Shown piece after piece: positions 42,741 to 50,106 of a stretch of DNA of 64,000 bases. Both the position numbers and the translations under genes were made by a program. The stretch comes from Streptomyces sp. NBC_00820 (GTDB taxonomy: Bacteria; Actinomycetota; Actinomycetes; Streptomycetales; Streptomycetaceae): NCBI RefSeq assembly GCF_036347055.1, contig NZ_CP108882.1:6002001-6066000 (forward strand). The letters run 5' to 3'. Position 1 is the first letter of the stretch; the number at the start of each line of letters is the position of its first letter. The notes beneath the pieces were generated by a model. The model made no database searches. It was not told where the DNA came from and was given only the letters and a program-made list of their open reading frames with translations.

Positions 42741-43739
42741 ATGCTGAGTTCGGTCAAAGCGCCCGGAACCGGCGGCGCCTCGGTCGGGGGCCGGCGGCTC
42801 ACTTCCACCGTCCCTCGTGAGTACGTCCACCGCGCCTCGGTCGCCGAGGTGTTCCTGACGGGCTGGGAGGCCGACGCGGCAGCCTCGCTGGACTCCTTCG
42901 TGGTTCACGCCCAGTGGCCCCGCAGCCACGCGCTCTTCGCTCCGGCGGCCGGCCACCAGGACCCGCTGCTGCTGATCGAGTCGATCCGGCAGACCGGAAG
43001 CCTGCTGGCGCACGCCGAGTACGGAGTGCCGTTCGGCCACCAGTTCCTGATGTGGGACATCTCCTTCGACGCCACCGCCGCCGCCCTCGCGGTCGACCCT
43101 GCCCCGACCGACGTCGAACTGCACACGGTCTGCCACGACATCGTCCGCCGAGGCACGAGCCTGGCGGGCATGCGCTACACCGTCTCCGTCCGGCGCGACG
43201 GACAGCCCGTGGCGACCGGCAGCGCGCGATTCAGCTGCGCGAACCCCACCGTCCACCGGCGGCTGCGCGGCGAGCGCCCCACCACGACGGGGCGCACTCT
43301 GCCGGTACCGGTCGACTCGGCCGAGGTGGGTCACGCGAGCCCGCGGCACGTCCTGCTCGCCGTCCCGGCGACGGTGGGAGAGGCGCGATGGGAACTCCGC
43401 GTCGACACCAGCCACCCGGTCTACTTCGACCACCCGGTCGACCACGTACCCGGAATGCTGCTGATCGAGGCCGCACGGCAGGCGGCCCGCGCCGTGACCC
43501 GGCGGCCAGGTGCCGTCCTCCTGGGTCTCGAAGCCGAGTTCACCCGCTACGCCGAGCTCGACGTTCCGTGCTGGATCCAGGCCCGGGTCGAACGCGCCGA
43601 CTCCGCCGGGGACCTCCGCGTCCACGTGCGGGGCATCCAGCGGGACGAGCAGGTCTTCGCCGCGGAGATGGTGCTTTCGACGTCCGAGCGCCCGAGCATG
43701 TCGCACCGGCCGGAGAACCTCGCGTGCGCACCGTTCTGA
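42741..43739 (+). CDS. afsA: AfsA-family GBL synthase
   Basis: A 332-residue protein with two hotdog-like A-factor biosynthesis repeats. The first has 'PREYVHRASVAEVFLTGWEA', 'VVHAQWPRSHALFAPAAGHQ' and 'DPLLLIESIRQTGSLLAHAE'; the second has 'TSHPVYFDHPVDHVPGMLLI' and 'EAARQAARAVTRRPGAVLLG'. AfsA enzymes join a beta-ketoacyl chain from ACP to dihydroxyacetone phosphate, the first step of GBL signal synthesis. ATG 42741 has AGGAGA 10 nt upstream; an earlier GTG (42675) is less likely. The final codons overlap the next gene, so the two are translationally coupled. Confidence 0.9.
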   Translation: MLSSVKAPGTGGASVGGRRLTSTVPREYVHRASVAEVFLTGWEADAAASLDSFVVHAQWPRSHALFAPAAGHQDPLLLIESIRQTGSLLAHAEYGVPFGHQFLMWDISFDATAAALAVDPAPTDVELHTVCHDIVRRGTSLAGMRYTVSVRRDGQPVATGSARFSCANPTVHRRLRGERPTTTGRTLPVPVDSAEVGHASPRHVLLAVPATVGEARWELRVDTSHPVYFDHPVDHVPGMLLIEAARQAARAVTRRPGAVLLGLEAEFTRYAELDVPCWIQARVERADSAGDLRVHVRGIQRDEQVFAAEMVLSTSERPSMSHRPENLACAPF

Positions 43740-44653
43740 TCACCGGCGCGGCGGGCTTCGTCGGCAGCCACGTCGTGCGCGAGGCCGCGCGCGGGGGCGC
43801 GGAGCTCACTCTGATGTCGCACCGCCGGCCCCTGCCCACCGCGGGGTCCGGCCGCCGGACCGTGGCGGCCGACCTCTCCGACCCGCGCTCGCTGCGCGGC
43901 GTGTGCGACGGCGTGGACGTCCTGCTGCACTGCGCCTCGCACATCGGCGGGACGCCCGAGGCCAATGAGTCCGTCAACGCCCAAGGGACGCGGAACCTGC
44001 TCGACGAGGCCCGTCGCGCCGGGGTGTCCCGCGTCGTCTACGTGAGTACGGCGTCCGTTTACGGTCGCGGCACCTTTCGGGGAGCCGGCCCCGGGCAACT
44101 CGTCCGGAACCCGGGATCACCCACCTCGTCGGCCCGCGCGGCGGCCGAGGACGCCGTCCACGAAGCCGGCGGCGTCGTCCTGCGCCCCCATCTCGTCCAC
44201 GGCGCGGGGGACACCTGGGTGGTGCCGGGTCTGGTCCGGCTGCTTCGCGCGCTGTCCGGCGCCGTCGAGGGCTGGACCGCCCGGATGTCCGTCATCTCCG
44301 TCCGGGACCTGGCCCGCCTCGTGGCCGGTGCCGGCCTCGTGCCCTCGGGCGACCTCACCGCGGCCACCTACCACGCGGTCCACCCGGTGCCCGTCACCGC
44401 GGCCACGCTGCTCCGCGCGGTGGCCGCGTGTGCCTCGCTCCCCTGGCCGGAACGCGATCTGTCCGTGGCCCGGGCCCAGGCGCTGCTCGCCGCGGACAGG
44501 CAGGCGTCGCACGCGCTCGACATGGTCAGGAGCGACCACTGGTTCGACGGCCTTCCCCTGTGGCGCGATCTGCGCCTCACGCCCGCCCCGGACTTCGCCG
44601 CCGACTTCTCCGAGTCGGCGCGGTGGTACCGCCGCACGTTGCCGGCCGCCTGA
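43724..44653 (+). CDS. Extended SDR (NAD-dependent epimerase/dehydratase family) of the GBL locus
   Basis: A 309-residue protein. 'VLITGAAGFVGSHVVREAAR' is the NAD(P) glycine motif, 'LLHCASHIGGTPEANESVNA' the middle strand, and 'VSTASVYGRGTF' holds the Ser and Tyr of the catalytic set; the Lys normally four residues after Tyr is not present in 'YGRGTF', so activity may depend on another Tyr or be altered. GTG 43724 has GGAGA 7 nt upstream and overlaps the synthase gene by 16 nt. Similar SDRs in GBL clusters reduce the butenolide phosphate or 6-keto group. Assignment to a specific step is inference. Confidence 0.8.
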   Translation: MRTVLITGAAGFVGSHVVREAARGGAELTLMSHRRPLPTAGSGRRTVAADLSDPRSLRGVCDGVDVLLHCASHIGGTPEANESVNAQGTRNLLDEARRAGVSRVVYVSTASVYGRGTFRGAGPGQLVRNPGSPTSSARAAAEDAVHEAGGVVLRPHLVHGAGDTWVVPGLVRLLRALSGAVEGWTARMSVISVRDLARLVAGAGLVPSGDLTAATYHAVHPVPVTAATLLRAVAACASLPWPERDLSVARAQALLAADRQASHALDMVRSDHWFDGLPLWRDLRLTPAPDFAADFSESARWYRRTLPAA

Positions 44654-44661
44654 CGGACGCT

Positions 44662-44689
44662 CGGCCGTCGCCTCTCGGCCGACTTTTTT
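44662..44689 (+). terminator. Intrinsic terminator with T6 tract
   Basis: CGGCCG-tcgcctct-CGGCCG is followed by AC and TTTTTT (44684-44689). It ends the GBL operon; a T-run is unusual in this GC-rich genome. Confidence 0.85.
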
Positions 44690-44838
44690 CAGCGCCGCTT
44701 TCCTTCGCTCCTTCGCCTCTCGCCGCCGCCCTTCGCCCCCCGCCCCTGCTTTCCCCCTGACGCCCGGCCCTCGGGGTCGGTCCCCGGCAGGGGCCGGGGT
44801 GTCGCGGGCGGAACCCGGCGGCGTACTCTGGGTGCGCC

Positions 44839-45540
44839 ATGCCGTATGAACCACCCACTCACACCGTCGAGCGCTCCCTGCGCGCCACGACCGGAGCGAA
44901 GGTCATTGCCGGTGTCGACGAGGTGGGACGGGGAGCCTGGGCCGGACCCGTCACCGTCTGCGCCGCGGTCACCGGACTTCGCCGCCCGCCGCAGGGCCTG
45001 ACCGACTCCAAGCTGCTGACGGTCAAACGCCGTACGGAACTGGCGGAGATACTCCAGTCGTGGGTGACGGCCTACGCGCTGGGGCATGCCTCCCCGGAGG
45101 AGATCGACGACCTGGGGATGACCGCCGCGCTGCGGCTTGCCGCGGTCCGCGCCCTGGACGCGCTCCCGGTCCGTCCCGACGCCGTCATCCTCGACGGGAA
45201 GCACGACTATCTCGGTGCCCCGTGGACGGTGCGCACGGTGATCAAGGGTGACCAGTCGTGCGTCGCCGTCGCCGCGGCCTCGGTGATCGCCAAGGTCCAG
45301 CGCGACAAAATGATGGCCGAACTGGGCATCGACCATGCAGACTTCCGCTTTGCGGACAACGCCGGGTATCCGTCACCCGTGCACAAGGCCGCACTGGAGG
45401 AGCGGGGGCCCACCCCGTACCACCGCCTGTCGTGGGCGTATCTTGATGCGCTGCCCCAGTGGCGGCACCTCAAGAAGGTCCGCAGCTTGGCGGACGGAGG
45501 CGTTCCGGTGATCGAGGGCCAGCTCGGCTTCGATTTCTGA
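44839..45540 (+). CDS. rnhB: Ribonuclease HII
   Basis: A 233-residue RNase HII that removes RNA and single ribonucleotides from DNA. Catalytic acidic residues are in '[15 protein letters not shown]' (Asp-Glu), '[11 protein letters not shown]' (Asp) and the later '[15 protein letters not shown]' region. '[16 protein letters not shown]' is the family signature. ATG 44839 is preceded by TACTCT ending 9 nt upstream. It lies just beyond the accessory block and marks its right edge. Confidence 0.95.
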   Translation: MPYEPPTHTVERSLRATTGAKVIAGVDEVGRGAWAGPVTVCAAVTGLRRPPQGLTDSKLLTVKRRTELAEILQSWVTAYALGHASPEEIDDLGMTAALRLAAVRALDALPVRPDAVILDGKHDYLGAPWTVRTVIKGDQSCVAVAAASVIAKVQRDKMMAELGIDHADFRFADNAGYPSPVHKAALEERGPTPYHRLSWAYLDALPQWRHLKKVRSLADGGVPVIEGQLGFDF

Positions 45541-45610
45541 CGTTTCCACTCGCACTGATGTGCCACCCCCGGTCATCCGTGCCGCACCAACGTTTGATAG
45601 ATATCAGCTC

Positions 45611-46243
45611 ATGCCTCTCATTCCCGAGGAGCCTCAGATTCACGAGAGTGCCCAGGGTCCCCGCGTCGCTCCGGCCGCCGGCCGTACCACGCCGACCCCC
45701 CGTCCCGTACCCGGTCCCCGCCCCGCGGCTCCGGCCCGTCCCGGTCGTCCCGGCCCCCTGCGGCCGGCCCCGCCGGCGCAGCGCACGTCGCGTGAGGCGG
45801 CTCCGGCCATGCCCGGCCCGTCGGGCCCGGCCGCACCCGCCGCCACCGCGGCGACCCCGCAGGTCCAGTTGCTCCCGGCCTCGGCCGAGGGTGCGCTCGA
45901 CGCCGCCGAGGAGGCGGTGGACCTGCTGCTGGACTCGGGCCGCGCCCCTGGTGAGGTCCTGGTGATCACCACCGGTACCCAGCACCCGTGGGCCGAGCAC
46001 GAGCTGTCCTTCGGTGACACCGCCTACTGGGCGCAGCACGACACCGGCGACGACGTCTTCTACGCCGACGCCGCCGTGGTCTCCCGCGCCGCGTCCCGTC
46101 CCGTGGTCGTCGTGGCCGTCAACGGTGGCCCCGCCTCCGCTGCCGCCACCGTCCTTCCGCTGGCCCGCGCCCGGGCCGGGGCACTGCTGATCGTCTGCGG
46201 CGACCCGCAGCAGATCAACTCGCTGCTGGACACCGGCGTCTGA
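45611..46243 (+). CDS. Conserved hypothetical protein with Pro-rich N-terminus
   Basis: 210 residues. The first ~90 are Pro/Ala/Arg-rich and probably disordered. The C-terminal ~115 form a compact domain: 'AEEAVDLLLDSGRAPGEVLV' and 'ITTGTQHPWAEHELSFGDTA', then 'ASRPVVVVAVNGGPASAAAT' and 'RAGALLIVCGDPQQINSLLD'. The last strand and 'GDPQQI' resemble the C-terminal part of UvrD-like helicases, but no ATPase motifs are present. I do not recognise a characterised function. TAGATA ends 7 nt before the ATG. Confidence 0.65.
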   Translation: MPLIPEEPQIHESAQGPRVAPAAGRTTPTPRPVPGPRPAAPARPGRPGPLRPAPPAQRTSREAAPAMPGPSGPAAPAATAATPQVQLLPASAEGALDAAEEAVDLLLDSGRAPGEVLVITTGTQHPWAEHELSFGDTAYWAQHDTGDDVFYADAAVVSRAASRPVVVVAVNGGPASAAATVLPLARARAGALLIVCGDPQQINSLLDTGV

Positions 46244-46360
46244 CGCACGCCCCGTACCTGACGGTCGCGGGGTGCCGGGCTGTCCCGTGGGCGAATCCGG
46301 GTCACGGCGCCGTAGTGGTGCTGTGACCCGGGGCGTGCGCCTCGTGTGACGCCGGACCGT

Positions 46361-46386
46361 ACGCCCAGGACTTCGGCCCTGGGCGT
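46361..46386 (+). terminator. Hairpin after the hypothetical gene
   Basis: ACGCCCAGG (46361-46369) pairs with CCTGGGCGT (46378-46386) around an 8-nt loop. Confidence 0.7.
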
Positions 46387-46432
46387 CGTGCGTTTCGCCG
46401 CTTCATGCGCCGCGTCGTGCGCCGCGCCGACG

Positions 46433-46495
46433 GTCCCGGTGGTCCCGGCAGTCCCGGTGGTCCCGGTGGTCACGGCAGTCCCGGCGGTCGCGGGT
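46433..46495. repeat. Seven tandem 9-bp repeats (GTCCCGGTG-like)
   Basis: Units GTCCCGGTG/GTCCCGGCA and variants from 46433 to 46495, just downstream of the end of the minus-strand gene at 46502. One plus-strand frame would read as a short Gly-Pro-rich collagen-like peptide, but there is no supporting gene. Confidence 0.75.
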
Positions 46496-46501
46496 CTCTC
46501 C

Positions 46502-47122
46502 TCAGCGCGCCGCCACGCGGCGCAGGACCTCGGAGACCGGTCCGCCGGTGCGGGGGGCCAGTGGCGGGACCTCCGAGAGGGCGACGGGCTCCGGCGTCGA
46601 ATGAGCGTGGGGACGGCGCCCGCCGCGGCCCTCGCCGAGCACCTGCCAGCCCTCCTGGGTCAGCGTGATGTACGCACCGCAGCGCAGTCCGTGCAGGGTG
46701 CAGGCATCGCGCAGCCCCCACATCCACGCGCCGTCCTCCTCGGTCCAGCGCGCGTCGCCCTCCCGGCAGTAGAGCAGCACGGCGGTGCGTACCGGCGTGC
46801 GGCGGCGCAGGTCGTGCGGGATGACCCGGCGGAGCTGGTCGAGCAGCGCGTTGCGGAACATCCAGCCGTCGGCCGGGGCGGAACGACGTGTGAACGAGGC
46901 GCTGGCACACAGTCGTTCGTCCGGATCGAGCACGGCCACGATCGCCGTGGACGGTTTGGGGTGATGGCGGGCGTGCAGACCGCTGACGACCTCGCGCGGG
47001 TTGTTCAACAGGGGGATTGCTGCGGCGGCCCACTCGGCGGGCTCGAGCAGACGACTGGCGGAAGCGGCGGATGTGGACGTCGACAACGAGGCCGCCGACG
47101 ACGAGGCGAATCCGAAGGTCAC
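46502..47122 (-). CDS. Conserved hypothetical protein
   Basis: 206 residues beginning 'MTFGFASSSAASLSTSTSAA' (Ser/Ala-rich), then a folded core: 'PSTAIVAVLDPDERLCASAS', 'GWMFRNALLDQLRRVIPHDL' and 'AVLLYCREGDARWTEEDGAW', ending in a Pro/Arg-rich tail. Two Cys and 'CREGDARWTEED' are notable. The core alternates strands and helices, but I recognise no family or catalytic motif. The start is a GTG at 47122 with GGGAGGAAC just upstream. It is divergent from recQ across a 590-bp region full of repeats. Confidence 0.65.
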   Translation of the reverse strand: MTFGFASSSAASLSTSTSAASASRLLEPAEWAAAAIPLLNNPREVVSGLHARHHPKPSTAIVAVLDPDERLCASASFTRRSAPADGWMFRNALLDQLRRVIPHDLRRRTPVRTAVLLYCREGDARWTEEDGAWMWGLRDACTLHGLRCGAYITLTQEGWQVLGEGRGGRRPHAHSTPEPVALSEVPPLAPRTGGPVSEVLRRVAAR

Positions 47123-47710
47123 GTTCCTCCCTTCGGCTACGCGCCCACACTGCGGGCGAGGTCGGATTCGGGGGAGCGCGCACCGCAGGGAAGCCCAACC
47201 GGATCACGGGCGAGCCGTGCGGGGAGCGGAATCCAATTCTTCCTCTCGAACTGGAATGCGGCAACGAGCAATTGGGGCCACCGAGCGTTATCTGGTGGTG
47301 TGTGATGTATATCCCTACCCACAGGGATGGCTGTCGACGCCCGGGGTGTTCGATTCGGGTGCCGGGGCCTGCTCCGTCCGTGTGCGACGTGATGGTGGAC
47401 GCCGTGCTGACGGGGAGTGGGTGACCTCGTCGGCGGTGGCGGCGGCGATGGCCGTGGCTGAGGTGCCTGTGGTGACGATCGCTGTGCCGTGGTGACGGCT
47501 GAGGTGCCCGCGGTGACGATCGCGGTGACCGTGGTGACGGATGAGCTACCTGCGGTGACGATCGCTGTGCCGTGGTGACGGCTGAGGTGCCCGCGGTGAC
47601 GATCGCGGTGACCGCGGTGACGATGAGGCGCCTGCGGCGACTTTCGTACGAGCTCTTCGTCACGCCGTGTGGATTGGCCGATCGTCCTCACCATCGGGTT
47701 GCATGGGGGG
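47123..47710. other. Divergent intergenic region with duplications, upstream of recQ
   Basis: 588 bp with no gene I can support, although one minus-strand frame stays open because of the repeats. The part 47270-47330 is relatively AT-rich (GTGATGTATATCCC) and contains ATCCCT-acccac-AGGGAT; it is the most promoter-like segment. Confidence 0.45.
47471..47626. repeat. Direct duplication, 83-bp period
   Basis: 61 nt starting GGTGACGATCGCTGTGCCGT at 47471 recur exactly at 47554, followed by near-identical sequence. Within each copy GGTGACGATCGC occurs twice, so the block is a nested repeat. Confidence 0.85.
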
Positions 47711-49870
47711 ATGGACCATCTGGAACTCCGTACCGAAGCCGACATCGTCCTCGCTGAGCTCGTCGGTGACCCAGGGGGCTCGGCGCGGCTGCGGGAGGAC
47801 CAGTGGCAGGCCGTGGCGGCGCTGGTGCAGGACCGCCGGCGTGCGCTGGTGGTGCAGCGCACCGGCTGGGGCAAGTCGGCGGTGTACTTCGTCGCCACCG
47901 CGCTGCTGCGCCGGCGTGGCTCCGGCCCGACGGTGATCGTCTCGCCGCTGCTGGCGCTGATGCGCAACCAGGTCGAGGCGGCCGAGCGGGCCGGCATTCG
48001 GGCGCGCACCATCAACTCGGCCAATCCGGAGGAGTGGGACACCATCTACGAGGAGGTGGAGCGCGGCGAGACCGATGTCCTGCTGGTGAGTCCGGAACGC
48101 CTCAACTCCGTCGATTTCCGCGACCAGGTACTGCCCAGGCTCGCGGCCACGACCGGTCTCCTGGTCGTCGACGAGGCGCACTGCATCTCCGACTGGGGCC
48201 ACGACTTCCGCCCCGACTACCGACGGCTGCGCGCCATGCTCGCCGACCTCGCACCCGGTGTCCCGGTGCTGGCCACCACGGCGACCGCCAACGCGCGGGT
48301 CACCGCGGACGTGGCCGAGCAGCTGGGCACCGGCGCCGGTGAGGCCCTGGTGCTGCGCGGCTCGCTGGAGCGGGAAAGCCTGCGCCTCGGTGTGGTCCAG
48401 CTGCCGGACGCCGCGCACCGCCTGGCCTGGCTGGCCGAGCACCTGGACGAGTTGCGGGGTTCCGGGATCATCTACGCGCTCACCGTCGCCGCGGCCGAGG
48501 AGGCCACCGCGTACCTGCGGCAGCGGGGCTTCAACGTGGCCTCCTACACGGGGCGCACGGAGAACGCCGACCGCCTGCAGGCCGAGTCCGACCTGCAGGC
48601 GAACCGGGTCAAGGCGCTGGTGGCGACCTCGGCGCTCGGGATGGGCTTCGACAAGCCGGACCTGGGATTCGTGGTCCACCTCGGGTCGCCGTCCTCGCCG
48701 ATCGCCTACTACCAGCAGGTCGGCCGTGCGGGCCGCGGCGTGGAGCACGCCGATGTGCTGATGCTGCCCGGCCGGGAGGACGAGGCGATCTGGCGCTACT
48801 TCGCCGATACGGCCTTCCCGCCCGAGGCGCAGGTCCGCCAGACCCTCTCGGCCCTGGCCGACGCGGGACGGCCGCTGTCCGTGCCCGCCCTGGAAGCGGC
48901 GGTGGACCTCCGGCGCACCCGCCTGGAGACGATGCTGAAGGTCCTCGACGTGGACGGCGCCGTGCGCCGCGTGAAGGGCGGCTGGGCGAGCACCGGGCAG
49001 CAGTGGGTGTACGACACCGAGCGGTACGCGTGGGTGGCACGGCAGCGGGCGGCCGAGCAGCAGGCCATGCGCGACTACGTGAGCACGTCCGGGTGCCGGA
49101 TGGAGTTCCTGCGCCGGCAGCTCGACGACGAGGGCGCGGTCCCGTGCGGGCGCTGCGACAACTGCGCGGGCGCCTGGGTCGGTTCAGCCGTCTCGGCCGA
49201 GGCGCTGGCGGGAGCGACGAAGGAGCTGGACCGCCCGGGGGTGGAGGTCGAGCCGCGCCGGATGTGGCCGACGGGGATGCCCGCCCTGGGTATCGAGCTG
49301 AAGGGGCGCATCCCGGCGAAGGAGCAGTGTTCCACCGGGCGCGCCCTGGGCCGGCTCTCGGACATCGGCTGGGGCAACCGGCTGCGCCCGCTGCTGGCCG
49401 AGAACGCGCCCGACGGTCCGGTCCCCGACGATGTCCTGCGGGCAGCGGTGGCGGTCCTCGCCGACTGGGCCCGCTCTCCCGGCGGCTGGGCCTCGCAGTC
49501 CCCGGACGCCGCGGCCCGGCCGGTGGGAGTCGTCGCCGTGCCGTCCCTGTCTCGTCCGCAACTGGTCGGCTCCCTCGCCCAGGGAATCGCGTCCGTCGGC
49601 CGCCTCCCGTTCCTGGGCACCCTGACCCACGCGGACCCGAGCGGCGCGCACACGGCACACCGCAGCAACTCCGCCCAGCGTCTGCGCACCCTGTCCGGCG
49701 CGTTCACCGTCTCCGCGGAGCTGGCCGGCGCCCTGGCCGACTCTCCCGGCCCGGTCCTGCTCGTGGACGACCGCACCGACTCCGGCTGGACCCTCGCGGT
49801 GGCTGCCCGCCTGCTCCGCCAGGCAGGCTGCCAGGAGGTTCTCCCGCTGGTTCTCGCCGCGGCGGGCTGA
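47711..49870 (+). CDS. recQ: RecQ-family DNA helicase fused to a phosphoribosyltransferase-like domain
   Basis: About 719 residues. Helicase motifs: 'QWQAVAALV' (motif 0), 'VVQRTGWGKSAVYFVAT' (I), 'LLVVDEAHCISDWGHDFRPD' (II, DEAH and the RecQ aromatic-rich loop), 'LATTATANARV' (III), 'TSALGMGFDKPDLGFVVHLG' and 'YYQQVGRAGRG' (V-VI). A zinc-binding set follows ('CRMEFLRRQL', 'PCGRCDNCAG'). The last ~190 residues differ from classical RecQ and end in 'GPVLLVDDRTDSGWTLAVAA', the PRPP-binding signature of type I phosphoribosyltransferases. No HRDC domain is seen. ATG 47711 has a G-run touching it; an upstream GTG at 47669 is possible. Confidence 0.85.
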   Translation: MDHLELRTEADIVLAELVGDPGGSARLREDQWQAVAALVQDRRRALVVQRTGWGKSAVYFVATALLRRRGSGPTVIVSPLLALMRNQVEAAERAGIRARTINSANPEEWDTIYEEVERGETDVLLVSPERLNSVDFRDQVLPRLAATTGLLVVDEAHCISDWGHDFRPDYRRLRAMLADLAPGVPVLATTATANARVTADVAEQLGTGAGEALVLRGSLERESLRLGVVQLPDAAHRLAWLAEHLDELRGSGIIYALTVAAAEEATAYLRQRGFNVASYTGRTENADRLQAESDLQANRVKALVATSALGMGFDKPDLGFVVHLGSPSSPIAYYQQVGRAGRGVEHADVLMLPGREDEAIWRYFADTAFPPEAQVRQTLSALADAGRPLSVPALEAAVDLRRTRLETMLKVLDVDGAVRRVKGGWASTGQQWVYDTERYAWVARQRAAEQQAMRDYVSTSGCRMEFLRRQLDDEGAVPCGRCDNCAGAWVGSAVSAEALAGATKELDRPGVEVEPRRMWPTGMPALGIELKGRIPAKEQCSTGRALGRLSDIGWGNRLRPLLAENAPDGPVPDDVLRAAVAVLADWARSPGGWASQSPDAAARPVGVVAVPSLSRPQLVGSLAQGIASVGRLPFLGTLTHADPSGAHTAHRSNSAQRLRTLSGAFTVSAELAGALADSPGPVLLVDDRTDSGWTLAVAARLLRQAGCQEVLPLVLAAAG

Positions 49871-49898
49871 GCTTTCCCTGTCGGTCTCCTCGGCGCTT

Positions 49899-49928
49899 AC
49901 CCGCTCCCCGCTCTTCCTCGGGGAGCGG
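49899..49928 (+). terminator. Terminator after recQ
   Basis: CCCGCTCCCCG (49899-49909) pairs with CGGGGAGCGGG (49918-49928) around an 8-nt loop. Confidence 0.8.
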
Positions 49929-50106
49929 GGTGTACCTGAGGGCGAGCGGGGCTGTCGGCTGCCTGCGGTGCTGCGGTGCTGCGGTGTTGCCGGCTGCCGG
50001 CTACCGGCGTTGCTTCGGCCTCGGCCGCAGCCGATCTTGTCGTGTCCCTGTTGCGAGTTATCCACAGGCTCAAGCGGAATCTCAAGATCCGCGAGATCGT
50101 CTGGGC

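Noticed and set aside
46405..46668. Plus-strand reading frame encoding a collagen-like Gly-Pro peptide
   Set aside because: It arises from the 9-bp repeats and overlaps a better minus-strand gene; no ribosome site or family support.
50058..50066. TTATCCACA, a perfect E. coli-type DnaA box upstream of the DUF4192 gene
   Set aside because: It is a single copy with no cluster, AT-rich unwinding region or dnaA/dnaN nearby; not an origin.
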